In this document: positions 1-9,307 of the stretch, piece after piece
Position numbering within the stretch: the stretch's first letter is position 1
Layout of the letters: every line of letters begins with the position of its first letter
Assembly (NCBI GenBank): GCA_050251195.1
Contig: JBFWNG010000021.1
Span: forward strand, 1 to 55,130
DNA length: 55,130 bases
Source: JBFWNG01 sp050251195
GTDB lineage: Bacteria; Bdellovibrionota_B; Oligoflexia; Oligoflexales; Oligoflexaceae
Direction: 5' to 3'
Notes under the pieces: model-generated
Databases searched by the model: none
What the model saw: the letters and a program-made list of their open reading frames with translations, nothing else
Told to the model about the DNA's origin: nothing
Translations under genes and position numbers: made by a program

Positions 1-18
1 TTATCAGGTATGTTGGCA
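1..18. other. Left attachment site (attL core plus arm)
   Basis: TTATCAGG at 1-8 is repeated exactly at 55123-55130, and TATGTTGGCA at 9-18 is the perfect reverse complement of TGCCAACATA at 55112-55121. Joining the two ends would give a 9-base centre flanked by perfect 10-bp inverted arms, as in a tyrosine-recombinase core site. The core equals the anticodon loop of tRNA-Ile (CTGATAA) plus one preceding C. The adjacent recombinase gene supports this reading. The host flank is not visible. Confidence 0.7.
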
Positions 19-102
19 TAGACAAGGATTCAGGGGAGGCGAACCCTCGAAAGGCAATTGATAATAGAGTTTCCGTACTTAGTGAGCTAAAGGAGACTCG
101 TT

Positions 103-1227
103 ATGAATAAGCTCTTGAGATCAAATAATACCTTCGATTTTGACCAAAGTGAGGAGAAAGTGAGTAGTATCTCTACTGCCTATCTCTCTGTAGCAGAAGT
201 TGCCAACCTGCTGGGGAAAACCAAGAAAACAGTAACGGAATGGTGCAGGACTGGTGTTTTACCGGCAGTATCAAAGCCTTTTGGAAATAAGATGACTTAC
301 CAAGTCACGCCCAAGGCTGTAAAAATGTTTATTGAAAGCCAAAAAAACCTCAGTGCCGCTATCTCCAGAAAAAAACAGATAGACGACTATACCCCTTACC
401 TCCAGGGCTGGAAGAAGGCGATGGAAGCCGGGCTGATGACGGGACGGGGGTTCAGTTCCCATACCGTCCGACAATACTTTTCCTATATGACCCTCTTCAT
501 TGACCGGTACAAGGTGCTGAATCTCCAGAACGTCCGGGAGGAATTGGCATCTATTCCGCCCATACAGTTCAGCAAGCGTTCCAAGTTCCATAGAGGAGTG
601 GTCTCGTTTGCCAAGTACCTGTACCGGGAAAAGCTGCTTGAAAAGAAGCTGTTGGATGAACTGATGGACAAGACCCTTTATCCCAAGCGGATGAGACCGC
701 CCAAGCAGATGACGGTTCCAGAAGATCAACTGGAAATCCTGATTGCTGCCTGCACAACCCCAATGACCAGGGCCTTGGTCATGTTGCTGGCCAATACGGG
801 TATGCGGGCGGACGAATGTGCCCAGTTGAACCTGAAGGACATTGACCTGGAGAAAAAAGAGGTGGTCATCCTCAAGGGCAAGGGAGGAAAAACTAGAACC
901 CTTGGTCTCAACGATGCCACCGTGGAGGCTATCAAACAATACCTCCAGTATCGCCCCCAGGTGAAAACGGAAAGCCTCTTCCTGAGCCGGTTTAATGACC
1001 GGATTCGCCGGGACTGCATCTACCAGCGCATCAAGAAGATTGCCAAGAAAAGTGGTGTTGACGCCTCACCCCATGCCTTGCGGCGGCGATTCGTGACCTT
1101 TCACCTGAACACCGGTAAGAACCCCAAGAAAGTTCAGATGGCATGCGGACACAGCAGCATTATGACAACGATGATGTATAACCGGACGGAGGAACGGGAT
1201 GTTGTGGATGACATGAAAAATTGGTGA
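103..1227 (+). CDS. Tyrosine recombinase (integrase) with N-terminal HTH domain
   Basis: A 374-residue site-specific recombinase, probably the integrase that moves the element through the end sites. Residues about 25-80 form an excisionase/MerR-like helix-turn-helix (YLSVAEVANLLGKTKKTVTE), an unusual fusion for an integrase. Residues about 95-185 resemble a SAM-like core-binding domain. The catalytic domain shows Arg235 (NTGMRADE), His324 and Arg327 (HALRR), His350 (CGHSS) and nucleophile Tyr359. The start follows AGGAG at 91-95. The 3' end overlaps the convergent paralog at 1160-2080 by 68 bp. The built-in HTH may do the job of a separate DNA-binding or directionality factor, which is inference. 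Confidence 0.9.
   Translation: MNKLLRSNNTFDFDQSEEKVSSISTAYLSVAEVANLLGKTKKTVTEWCRTGVLPAVSKPFGNKMTYQVTPKAVKMFIESQKNLSAAISRKKQIDDYTPYLQGWKKAMEAGLMTGRGFSSHTVRQYFSYMTLFIDRYKVLNLQNVREELASIPPIQFSKRSKFHRGVVSFAKYLYREKLLEKKLLDELMDKTLYPKRMRPPKQMTVPEDQLEILIAACTTPMTRALVMLLANTGMRADECAQLNLKDIDLEKKEVVILKGKGGKTRTLGLNDATVEAIKQYLQYRPQVKTESLFLSRFNDRIRRDCIYQRIKKIAKKSGVDASPHALRRRFVTFHLNTGKNPKKVQMACGHSSIMTTMMYNRTEERDVVDDMKNW
146..167 (+). repeat. Tandem 11-bp repeat pair, candidate integrase arm site (P arm)
   Basis: AAAGTGAGGAG (146-156) is followed directly by AAAGTGAGTAG (157-167). Pairs with the same 11-bp spacing and core recur at 27579-27600, 54785-54806 and 54980-55001. Close to an att core they resemble arm-type binding sites. 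This copy lies inside the recombinase reading frame, so coding constraint could also contribute. Confidence 0.45.
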
Positions 1228-2080
1228 ACCGGGTTTTCATAGCCTCAATGACTTCATCTTCCGTGGTCTGACAATAAGACCGGGTGGTCTTGATGTCCTG
1301 ATGCCCGCAAGCGGTTTGCAGGTAAGGCAGCGGGACGTTGTTGGAAACGTTAATGGTCACAAAGGCACGGCGCAGGGCGTGAGGACTGACTGTAACGTCA
1401 GCCTTGCGCCCTAAGCGTCGGAGGCGGTCATACAAGCCGTTGCGATCCATCGGCTGGCGAAACTTGTTGAGGAGCAGATAGTCCTCCGAGGCAAGTTCTT
1501 TCCGTGTTCTCAGGTAGTTCTTCAAGGCCATATCCAGACCTTCATTGATGCCAAGGCGGCGTGACTTGCCCCACTTGCCCTTGGGTAGGGTGATGATGCC
1601 GCTCTCAAAGTCGATATCTCGAATTTTAAGGGAACAGGCTTCCGAGGCCCTCAGTCCAGTAGCCACCAGAAGAATCAAGATCAACTGATCCAGGGGCTTT
1701 GTGGCGACGGCGAAGAGTCGATTCAGGTCTTCCAGTTTGACCGTCATGCGTTTGGGCGGGATATGACGGTGGGGACGAATCTCTCTGGCCTGGGCCAGGA
1801 ATGACTTGTTCAGGGCCTTGAACCGGATGAGGTACTTGGCAAAGCAGATGATGGCCCGGTAAACCTGATCTCGCTTGGCACATTGTTCGCTGGGAATGGC
1901 TCCCAGTTCCTTGACCAGGGTTTCAAAAGATACCTTCCCGTGTTGCTCCAGGAAGAGGGCCACGTAGTAGGCGTAGTGATCCTGGGTGCTTTTGCTGAAG
2001 GTTCGTCCATCAAAGGTACTGTTGGCCATCGCAAACCGCCAGGACTCCAGGTAGTCAGCGTGTTTCTTGAAGTTGAACAT
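1160..2080 (-). CDS. Second tyrosine recombinase, convergent paralog
   Basis: A 306-residue tyrosine recombinase similar to the first one over its whole length (shared stretches such as 'SPHALRR', 'ACGH' and 'ELxxIP') but lacking the N-terminal HTH. Core-binding domain about 5-100; catalytic residues Arg144 (TGLRASE), His234 and Arg237 (HALRR), His260 (CGHQD) and Tyr269 are present, so it should be active. The start follows GAGGAT. The last ~20 residues are read from the complement of the first recombinase gene, so the two reading frames interlock at their 3' ends. It may act with the first enzyme as a pair, or serve excision or multimer resolution; the sequence does not decide this. Confidence 0.88.
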   Translation of the reverse strand: MFNFKKHADYLESWRFAMANSTFDGRTFSKSTQDHYAYYVALFLEQHGKVSFETLVKELGAIPSEQCAKRDQVYRAIICFAKYLIRFKALNKSFLAQAREIRPHRHIPPKRMTVKLEDLNRLFAVATKPLDQLILILLVATGLRASEACSLKIRDIDFESGIITLPKGKWGKSRRLGINEGLDMALKNYLRTRKELASEDYLLLNKFRQPMDRNGLYDRLRRLGRKADVTVSPHALRRAFVTINVSNNVPLPYLQTACGHQDIKTTRSYCQTTEDEVIEAMKTRFTNFSCHPQHPVPPSGYTSSLS

Positions 2081-2110
2081 TTGTAATCCTCACATAGTTT
2101 GGCTGCATAC

Positions 2111-2138
2111 AAAAAGACCGGCCTCAAAGCCGGTCTTT
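2111..2138 (-). terminator. Rho-independent terminator of the restriction operon
   Basis: AAAGACCGGC (2113-2122) and GCCGGTCTTT (2129-2138) form a perfect 10-bp stem with a 6-base loop. On the minus strand the stem is followed by TTTTT, so it would end leftward transcription from the hsd operon before the recombinase gene. Confidence 0.85.
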
Positions 2139-2234
2139 ACTCGTCACAATCGCTTTTCAAGCCCACAGACATCTCAATTGATTGGTCTTCTCGATGATGT
2201 CTAGGCCAACCCCATTAGATGGATTGGATAAGCC

Positions 2235-2381
2235 TTAGAAGGCTGCCGAATTCTTATAACGGCGTCTGTAATATGGGATTCCGTAGATCTGATCTTCCAA
2301 ATTTTTGAATTTCGTATCTTTAAACTGTTCTAAAGTAATAACACCGAGTCGGGCCAGACGCTTTGTTAGGTAATGAGAAGG
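2235..2381 (-). other. In-frame open extension after the hsdM stop codon
   Basis: After the TAG stop of hsdM (2382-2384) the same frame stays open for 48 codons, to TAA at 2235-2237. The translation looks protein-like, with clustered Lys, Arg and Tyr residues (for example IPYYRRRYK), but has no ATG and no ribosome site. It could be the decayed 3' end of a longer gene, a readthrough extension or chance. I do not recognise it. The rest of 2139-2234 holds nothing I can support. Confidence 0.25.
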
Positions 2382-3992
2382 CTATTCAATGGGTAAAAGA
2401 GGCAGACCAAGCTCTTTGAGGAACTTGTTATGATCTTTTGTGGCTGTAATGATTTTCCGTTGTACTGTTGTTAGGTTTGTATGCACTGCATTCAGATCGA
2501 TTTCCTTTTCAGGTGATGCGGTGCTGATGTAGCGTGAAATATTTAGGTTATAGCCGTTCTTTTCAACGATTTCTTCAATAGAAACACGTTTAGAATAACG
2601 GTCTTCTTCTTTTCTGAATTGATAGGTTGAGACTATCTTTTCAATGTGTTCAGGGAGTAACTGGTTCTGTCTTTTACCCTTTTCAAAATGTTCGCTGGCA
2701 TTGATGAACAGAACATCATCCGGCTTCTTGCACTTTTTCAACACCAGAATACAGACGGGGATACCAGTGGAGTAAAAGAGGTTGGCAGGCAAACCTATAA
2801 CCGTATCGATATGGCCATCATCGAGTAGTTTTGTACGGATACGCTCTTCTGCACCGCCACGGAATAGAACACCGTGTGGCAGAATAATGGCCATTGTGCC
2901 TTCTGGCTTAAGATAATGAAAGCCATGCAGTAAAAACGCAAAATCAGCAGCCGATTTAGGGGCTAGCCCGTGGCTTTTGAAGCGTACATCATCCGCCATT
3001 GCCTCCGACGGTTCCCAGCGGTAGCTAAAAGGCGGATTAGCTACGATAGCGTCAAAATAAGGTTTTTTGGCGGGATTTGATTCTCGTAACATGTCCCAGT
3101 CATTCAACAGTGTATCGCCATGATAAATCTCGAACTCCGAATCCTTCATGCCGTGTAGCAACATGTTCATACGTGCCAGGTTATAGGTGGTGATGTTTTT
3201 CTCCTGCCCATAGATTTTGCCAATTCCATGCGGGCCGAGTTGATTCCGAACATTTAGCAATAACGAGCCTGAACCACATGCAAAGTCCAATATGCTTTCC
3301 AGATGTTTCTTCTTGCCTAAAGAAGGATCTTGGCTGTCGAGTGTGACAATAGCGGATAAGATACTGGAGATTTGCTGCGGGGTATAAAACTCACCTGCTT
3401 TTTTACCAGAGCCGGCGGCAAACTGACCAATGAGATACTCATAGGCATCACCCAGCGTATCTTTATCAGTTGAGAATCTTGAAAGCCCATCAGCAATCTT
3501 TGCAATGATTTTGCAAAGCATGGCGTTTCGATCAGTGTAGTTTTTGCCCAGCTTGTCAGAAGCGAGATTAATCTCAGAGAATAACCCCTGAAAAGTGCTG
3601 GCAAACGACTCATTTTCGATGAATTTGAAACCATCCTGAAGCGTACCCAATAGCTCTCCGTCTTGTCTACGAGCCATTTCGGCAATGTTACCCCAAAGAT
3701 AATCGGGCTTAATCACGTAGTGTGTCTTGCGGCGCATTGAATCTTCAAATGCTTTTAAATCAGCCGGATTTTCTTCATACCAACGTTGAAGGGGCGTAGT
3801 ATGGCCATTGGGAGCAGGGTACTCTTTGCCAAGCTCTTTTTTGGCGGCTGTCTCGTAATTATCAGACAGGTAGCGTAAGAAGAGAAAAGACAACATATAA
3901 TCGCGGAAATCATCCGCATTCATGGCACCGCGAAGCTGATCAGCAAGTGCCCAAAGGACTTTACCCAGTTCTTTTTGTTGTTCTTCGGTCAT
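2382..3992 (-). CDS. hsdM: Type I restriction-modification DNA methyltransferase subunit HsdM
   Basis: 536 residues, the usual size for HsdM. It transfers methyl groups from S-adenosylmethionine to adenine within the site chosen by HsdS. The N-terminal helical domain (about 1-150) includes 'FRDYMLSFLFLRYLSD'. The SAM-binding motif is DFACGSGSLLL and the catalytic motif NPPF (IVANPPFSYRW), the N6-adenine type. It is the last gene of a five-gene minus-strand operon and overlaps the anticodon-nuclease gene by 4 bp (ATGA), suggesting translational coupling. Having hsdM last, after hsdR, is not the commonest order. The frame continues past the stop codon (see 2235-2381). Confidence 0.95.
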   Translation of the reverse strand: MTEEQQKELGKVLWALADQLRGAMNADDFRDYMLSFLFLRYLSDNYETAAKKELGKEYPAPNGHTTPLQRWYEENPADLKAFEDSMRRKTHYVIKPDYLWGNIAEMARRQDGELLGTLQDGFKFIENESFASTFQGLFSEINLASDKLGKNYTDRNAMLCKIIAKIADGLSRFSTDKDTLGDAYEYLIGQFAAGSGKKAGEFYTPQQISSILSAIVTLDSQDPSLGKKKHLESILDFACGSGSLLLNVRNQLGPHGIGKIYGQEKNITTYNLARMNMLLHGMKDSEFEIYHGDTLLNDWDMLRESNPAKKPYFDAIVANPPFSYRWEPSEAMADDVRFKSHGLAPKSAADFAFLLHGFHYLKPEGTMAIILPHGVLFRGGAEERIRTKLLDDGHIDTVIGLPANLFYSTGIPVCILVLKKCKKPDDVLFINASEHFEKGKRQNQLLPEHIEKIVSTYQFRKEEDRYSKRVSIEEIVEKNGYNLNISRYISTASPEKEIDLNAVHTNLTTVQRKIITATKDHNKFLKELGLPLLPIE

Positions 3993-5077
3993 GTTGTTGC
4001 TGCCTCCTGCTGACGTGCTATTTCTGGCAATTCAAAGCGGTAACGCTCTATAAACTCAGAATAAATTTTCTTGAAGAGCTCTTTGGTGTCATCAACCATT
4101 TCTTTGGGTTCATAAATGGAATATTTGCCGTGGCTTAAAAGATTTAAGGCACGAGTATACAGTACCTCGTCTTCTACTCCATGAATACAGCTTGAAAAAT
4201 CCTTCGAGCCGAAAAAAATAGCGGTTTTTTCCATAATGCTGCGTAGCATGTTGAAATGATAGGTGTATATCCGGTCTGTCGTAACAGCCTTTTGCAACTC
4301 ACTCAACATCGCCACATGATGGAAGAATGGGGTTTCGTCTGTTGCGCGTATTGTGTAAATATCCGAACTGCTTGCCCGATGATAAAAGTGTGTTTTGGTC
4401 TTATAGCGCTTGAGTTCGTTATACAGCACATTAAAAAACAAACCATGATGCGTAGAAATAATAGCCTTGATTTTGTCTTTTCCCTTTTTTAAAATCTGGG
4501 CTAAATCGCTGGCTACTGCGATAGCGTTGTTATCGTCTAGTGACGAGATGGGATCGTCAATATAGAAATTCTTTACCCATAAATAGGATTCTTGGCCATC
4601 AATAGCTAGTTCGCATATTGCCAGAAATATACACCAGATAAATATATTCTGCTCGCCACGGGAAACTTTGATGTTTTGAGTATCTCCGCGATAGAAGATC
4701 ACTCTCCAATTTTCATAATCTATCTTGAAATTGAAATCAGCGTAACGCTCAAGAAAGGCAAATATTTTTTCCTCTAGGGCAAGTTCCTGAAAGCCAGAGA
4801 AGAAGATGGATTCCGAATTAATATTCAAATAACGTTCTGAATCGCCTTGAAGGTCATTATGCCAATGAAATAAGTCTTCCGTAAAGGCATTGAAGTAGAG
4901 GGTATCTTTACCGTTTTTTTTCTTTCCGGCATCTTTAAATGCCATAGAAAGCCGCGTTTTTCCTATACCGTTATAGGCAAAGAGCAGTACAAAATCATGA
5001 TTGTTCAGGTCATCTCGGATACGAGTTGCCAACCCACGCAATGTCTTATATTGCTGAATCTTGGACTTGCCGCTCAT
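3989..5077 (-). CDS. PrrC-like anticodon nuclease (ABC ATPase plus HEPN-like nuclease)
   Basis: 362 residues. The N-terminal two-thirds is an ABC/AAA_13-type ATPase: P-loop NGIGKT (36-41), signature-like SRGEQ (139-143), Walker B with the family motif DDPISSLD (174-181) and switch His (STHH, 208-211). The C-terminal part has Arg279, Glu283 and His316 in LRSIMEK and LLSHGK. Their spacing (4, then 33) closely matches the PrrC triad as I recall it (Arg320, Glu324, His356). PrrC cuts the tRNA anticodon loop when a phage disables the type I enzyme that masks it. Here the gene sits between hsdS and hsdM with 4-bp overlaps on both sides, so it is probably an abortive-infection guard. The tRNA target cannot be read from sequence. 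A generic RloA-like ATPase is the alternative. Confidence 0.75.
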   Translation of the reverse strand: MSGKSKIQQYKTLRGLATRIRDDLNNHDFVLLFAYNGIGKTRLSMAFKDAGKKKNGKDTLYFNAFTEDLFHWHNDLQGDSERYLNINSESIFFSGFQELALEEKIFAFLERYADFNFKIDYENWRVIFYRGDTQNIKVSRGEQNIFIWCIFLAICELAIDGQESYLWVKNFYIDDPISSLDDNNAIAVASDLAQILKKGKDKIKAIISTHHGLFFNVLYNELKRYKTKTHFYHRASSSDIYTIRATDETPFFHHVAMLSELQKAVTTDRIYTYHFNMLRSIMEKTAIFFGSKDFSSCIHGVEDEVLYTRALNLLSHGKYSIYEPKEMVDDTKELFKKIYSEFIERYRFELPEIARQQEAATT

Positions 5078-6327
5078 TCCCGCACCTCACTCACAGCTGG
5101 AAAGAGCTTCTGCATTAACCCTTTTTTGTTCTCTTTCAGGGCATCCAGTTTTTGCTCTTCTGCCTCGATCAGTTTGTCGAGGGACGACAGGCAATCGGCG
5201 ATTTTTTGTTGTTCCTGCTTTTTTGGAATCAATATTTCAATCTGTTCCAATTGACTAGGGTATAAATGAACAACAGAATTTCCTTGTGCTACTTTTGCAA
5301 TTTCGCTCCTTAAGGCACCATTGAGGTAATAGCTAATAAAAACTCCATTGTGGCGTGGTCTGATAACATTCAAATCTCCACCTAAGGCAACATTGTCTAG
5401 CCTGACACAAGATGCTTTTGCAATATCAATTTTTGTTTCGCCAGAAGCTGGAATGATGACATCGTTATTCTGACTTAGGAATAGCTCAGATGTTGAACAA
5501 TTTGTTTTTGAGAAAACAATATCAATAATTTCGCCATAATGGGTATAAAGCTCACCATAACGGATACAGGGCGTTTTTCCGTTTAAAGCAATGTCTGCTT
5601 TCGATATACCTTTCCCTTTATAGATAGATGCAAAGTCTTTATCTCCAATCTTCTTTTTCTCCCAATCCCCCACATCTCGAAACTCAGGGAAGCGAAGCTT
5701 AGGAATGGTTTCGCCTTCAGCGGGAAAAAGATGCTGCATCAGCCCATTTTTGTATTCTTTAAGGGCTTCGTACTTATGCCCTTCCGCCTCGATCAGTTCG
5801 TCGATGGAAGATAGGCAATCTGCAATTTTTTGTTGTTCTTTGGGGTCTTCTGGGAATGGAACCAACATTGGCGCGAATTTAGAAATCCAGTGCCGCTCAT
5901 GTGTGCCTACTTCATACGAAATCATTTGCATTATTTCGTACATAAACTTGATGCTCGCCCCATTCTTTGCTTGCAAGATTTTCATTGCAGAAGATTTGGC
6001 TTTGAATGGGAAGTCAACAAACTGCGTAGCAGTAGTAAAATCATCAAAAATTATTACTGGAAGGCCATCCCGAAAAATTCCGTCTTGTTCATTTGTATAG
6101 CCCAGCAGAAAAGTTTTCCCTGCCGTTAATACAGGTGTTTTGTAGTCGTTGCTATATTTAGTATCCGCAACAAGATAAGGCGTGGGCTGCTGATAATCCA
6201 AGTATTTTTCCAAAGGCTGTGCTTTCCAACCCGCCGCATCCCGAAACTCAGGGAAGCGGAGTTTCGGCTGTAAGCCTTGCTTGGTAATTTTCTTTTCCTT
6301 CGTCTTGGCCTTACTGCTCATAAGCAT
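5074..6327 (-). CDS. hsdS: Type I restriction specificity subunit HsdS
   Basis: 417 residues with two target-recognition domains (about 20-165 and 220-380). Each begins after a copy of KLRFPEFRD and ends in a conserved helix, EQQKIADCLSSIDELIEAE and EQQKIADCLSSLDKLIEAE. These helices form the antiparallel coiled coil that spaces the two half-sites. HsdS binds the bipartite DNA target and holds the HsdM and HsdR subunits. The near-identical central and C-terminal repeats could recombine to change specificity. The gene overlaps hsdR by 17 bp and the anticodon-nuclease gene by 4 bp. Confidence 0.95.
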   Translation of the reverse strand: MLMSSKAKTKEKKITKQGLQPKLRFPEFRDAAGWKAQPLEKYLDYQQPTPYLVADTKYSNDYKTPVLTAGKTFLLGYTNEQDGIFRDGLPVIIFDDFTTATQFVDFPFKAKSSAMKILQAKNGASIKFMYEIMQMISYEVGTHERHWISKFAPMLVPFPEDPKEQQKIADCLSSIDELIEAEGHKYEALKEYKNGLMQHLFPAEGETIPKLRFPEFRDVGDWEKKKIGDKDFASIYKGKGISKADIALNGKTPCIRYGELYTHYGEIIDIVFSKTNCSTSELFLSQNNDVIIPASGETKIDIAKASCVRLDNVALGGDLNVIRPRHNGVFISYYLNGALRSEIAKVAQGNSVVHLYPSQLEQIEILIPKKQEQQKIADCLSSLDKLIEAEEQKLDALKENKKGLMQKLFPAVSEVRE

Positions 6328-9307
6328 TCAACCCCGAAATCTCGCGTCCTTGGGCCAGCTTGTGCAACATGGGCGAGAGATCTTCTACCAGTTCAAGCTC
6401 TTTTTGGGTACGGGCTTTCCAACCTAACCCTAGCGGTGCCAATAGTTCGCTAAGCTGTTCGCCGTCAAAAATCATTCGTCTGGTGATGTTATCCATAAAG
6501 GTTTGTAGGCTGCTTAGCTCTAGTTCATGCTTTTTCGCAATGGCAGCTAACTCCTTCGTATTTTTTTCAGCCTTAAAGTCTCGATACCCTTCACGAATTG
6601 TTTTCTCATCTAACCCTTTACCCTCTTCCAGGGTATTGATGTAATCCGCAAGATCCTCACGGTCGTCCATAAATTTGGCATCGGATTGAATGAGGCCGAT
6701 CAGTTGCTCACGACTCATTTTTAGCTTGCCTGGCTTTTGCTGCGAGTATTTGGCGATCAACTGCATAATATAATCGTAATCAATCACGGCAGAAGCAAAA
6801 AGGACGAACTCAAAATCTAGTTGCTGCACTTCTGGAGAGATGTCTTTATCACCTTTATCTTGAAGCGCTTTGAGGTCTTTTGCGGTTTCCAGATACATTC
6901 CTTTAAAACCAAGCAATTGCTCTTGAGGAATGAGCTGTTCAATTGCTCCTTTTTGCTCTTCATTCAAGTCGGTGTATTGATCAAGCTGGGTTTTCAGACG
7001 CTGTACTTCCTTAAACAGGTTGACAAACGTACTTTGAGCAATATCTCCCTTAAGGTTTGGAACGTGTTCAGGCTTACTATCCAAACCTTCTGACTTCATA
7101 AAGTCAGTGAGTTTTTTGACGGCACTGTCCAATTTCTCAATCACTACCGGGGCTTTATCTACCAACCAGATTTCCCTGGCCTGTTCTGCTTGCGCTCCAG
7201 AAAATAAAGCAATCGCATCATTAACGGCATCTTGCTGGTGGCGGAAGTCAAGGATATTTCCATAAGGTTTGGTATCGTTCAGCACGCGGTTGGTACGAGA
7301 AAACGCTTGAATGAGACCATGATATTTGAGGTTTTTGTCCACGTATAGAGTGTTCAGATATTTGGAGTCAAAGCCGGTAAGAAGCATATCCACAACGATT
7401 ATCACGTCAATCTTCTCTGCGTGTGGGAAGTCATTATTCGGATATTGCTGATCTTTGATACGCTTTTGCACATCCTGATAGTAGAGATCGAACTCACCGA
7501 TACTGTGGTTCGTTTTATAGCGCTTGTTGTAGTCGTCAATAATCGCTTTGAGCGCCGCTTTCTTTTCTTCAGGGTCTTTTTTGTTATCTTCCTTCTCTTG
7601 CGGTAAATCTTCCTGAATCTGCTGCACATCCTTATTGCCCTCGGCAGGCGGAGAAAAGACACAGGCCACGTTAAGGGGTCTGAAGTCTGGATTGACAGCT
7701 AGTTTTGCCTGGACGGCTTTGAAGAGTTCATAATACTCAATCGCATCATTGATTGAGGAAGTCGCCAGTATCGCGTTGAATTTTCGACCTGCTGTAGCAG
7801 CATCATGTTTCTCCAATATGGCGTCCACAATGGCTTTTTTGGCTAATGACTCACCAGGTTTTAGCTTATCTTTTCCTTCCGGCTTGTAATAATCAACGTG
7901 AAACCGAAGCACATTACGATCATTAATCGCATGAGTGATCGTATAGGCGTGAAGCTCTTCCTGGAAGATGTCCTGCGTGGTTTTATAGGATGCCTGTTCA
8001 CCTTCAATTTGTTTATAGGTCGCATTCTGATCAAAAATCGGCGTACCTGTAAAACCAAACAGTTGGGCATTCGGGAAGAATTCTTTGATTGCCTTGTGAT
8101 TATCACCAAATTGCGAACGGTGACATTCATCAAATATAAATACAACACGTTTGTCTTTTAATGATTCAAGACGCTGCTTATAGGTTTCTTTACCCCTTTT
8201 CTCTCTGGCTTTATTTCTTTTACTGTTTTCGTCCAGTGCCAGCCCAAGTTTTTGGATGGTGGTGACGATAACCTTATCCGAATAATCGTCTGAAAGCAGA
8301 CGTTGTACCAGCGTTTCTGTATTCGTGTTTTCCTCAACACAGTTTTCTTGAAAGCGATTAAACTCTTCCCGTGTTTGGCGGTCGAGGTCTTTTCGATCCA
8401 CCACAAAGAGACATTTTTCAATATCAGGATTATCTTTGAGCAGCGTTGAGGCTTTGAAGGATGTTAGCGTTTTTCCGCTCCCCGTAGTGTGCCAGATGTA
8501 ACCATTCCCACATCGTTGATGGATCGAATCTACAATTGCTTTAACAGCATAAATTTGATATGGCCGCATCATTAAAAGCTTTTGTTCGCTAGCCACCAAA
8601 ACCATGTACTTGCTAATCATTTGGCCCAAAGTACACTTGGCAAGAAAACTCTCGGCAAAACTATCAAGCTGGGTAATCTTTGTGTTGTCTTCAGAAGCAA
8701 ACTGGTATACCGGCAAGAAACGCTCGTCGGCATCAAAACTAAAGTGCCGTGTATTATTGTTGGCAAAGTAGTATGTATTGCTTCGGTTGCTTACCACAAA
8801 TAGCTGCAAGAAGCACAACAGCGTTTTACTATAGCCATTGCCAGCATCATTTTTATAGTCAACGATTTGCTGCATTGCACGGCGTGGGCTAATTGAGAGC
8901 ATTTTTAACTCAATTTGAACGACGGGAACGCCATTAATGAGTAAAAGCACGTCATAGCGGTGATGGCTGTTATCAGTGTTGATACGAAGCTGGTTTACAA
9001 CTTCAAAACTGTTTTTACACCATTCTTTAATATTTACTAGCGTGTAGTTCAGTGGTGTTCCGTCATCGCGCTCAAAGCTATTGATCTCACGCAAGATACG
9101 CGCAGATGTAAATACATCTGGCGTAATTATTTCCTCCAAAAGACGTGAAAACTCATTATCTGTTAAGCTAACCCGGTTTAATTCCTCAAATTTTTGTCGA
9201 AAATTTTCTTCCAAAGATGCTCTGTCACGAATATCAGAGCGATAGGCATATTTGAGATCGGCCAGCTTATCGATTAGATGATTCTCAATTTCCTGCTCAC
9301 TAATCAT
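6311..9307 (-). CDS. hsdR: Type I restriction endonuclease subunit HsdR
   Basis: 998 residues, a typical HsdR. The N-terminal PD-(D/E)xK nuclease shows Asp119, Glu133 and Lys135 (RYDVLLLINGVPVVQIELK). The SF2 translocase follows, with Walker A TTGSGKT near residue 275, DECHRSQFGD (motif II), FTGTP (motif III), TGFDSKYLNTLYVDK and QAFSRTNRV (motif VI). It pumps DNA and cuts at distance once the complex meets an unmethylated site. The start overlaps the stop of the small HTH gene by 8 bp, so the whole operon is probably one transcript from the 9.5 kb region. Confidence 0.96.
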   Translation of the reverse strand: MISEQEIENHLIDKLADLKYAYRSDIRDRASLEENFRQKFEELNRVSLTDNEFSRLLEEIITPDVFTSARILREINSFERDDGTPLNYTLVNIKEWCKNSFEVVNQLRINTDNSHHRYDVLLLINGVPVVQIELKMLSISPRRAMQQIVDYKNDAGNGYSKTLLCFLQLFVVSNRSNTYYFANNNTRHFSFDADERFLPVYQFASEDNTKITQLDSFAESFLAKCTLGQMISKYMVLVASEQKLLMMRPYQIYAVKAIVDSIHQRCGNGYIWHTTGSGKTLTSFKASTLLKDNPDIEKCLFVVDRKDLDRQTREEFNRFQENCVEENTNTETLVQRLLSDDYSDKVIVTTIQKLGLALDENSKRNKAREKRGKETYKQRLESLKDKRVVFIFDECHRSQFGDNHKAIKEFFPNAQLFGFTGTPIFDQNATYKQIEGEQASYKTTQDIFQEELHAYTITHAINDRNVLRFHVDYYKPEGKDKLKPGESLAKKAIVDAILEKHDAATAGRKFNAILATSSINDAIEYYELFKAVQAKLAVNPDFRPLNVACVFSPPAEGNKDVQQIQEDLPQEKEDNKKDPEEKKAALKAIIDDYNKRYKTNHSIGEFDLYYQDVQKRIKDQQYPNNDFPHAEKIDVIIVVDMLLTGFDSKYLNTLYVDKNLKYHGLIQAFSRTNRVLNDTKPYGNILDFRHQQDAVNDAIALFSGAQAEQAREIWLVDKAPVVIEKLDSAVKKLTDFMKSEGLDSKPEHVPNLKGDIAQSTFVNLFKEVQRLKTQLDQYTDLNEEQKGAIEQLIPQEQLLGFKGMYLETAKDLKALQDKGDKDISPEVQQLDFEFVLFASAVIDYDYIMQLIAKYSQQKPGKLKMSREQLIGLIQSDAKFMDDREDLADYINTLEEGKGLDEKTIREGYRDFKAEKNTKELAAIAKKHELELSSLQTFMDNITRRMIFDGEQLSELLAPLGLGWKARTQKELELVEDLSPMLHKLAQGREISGLNAYEQ

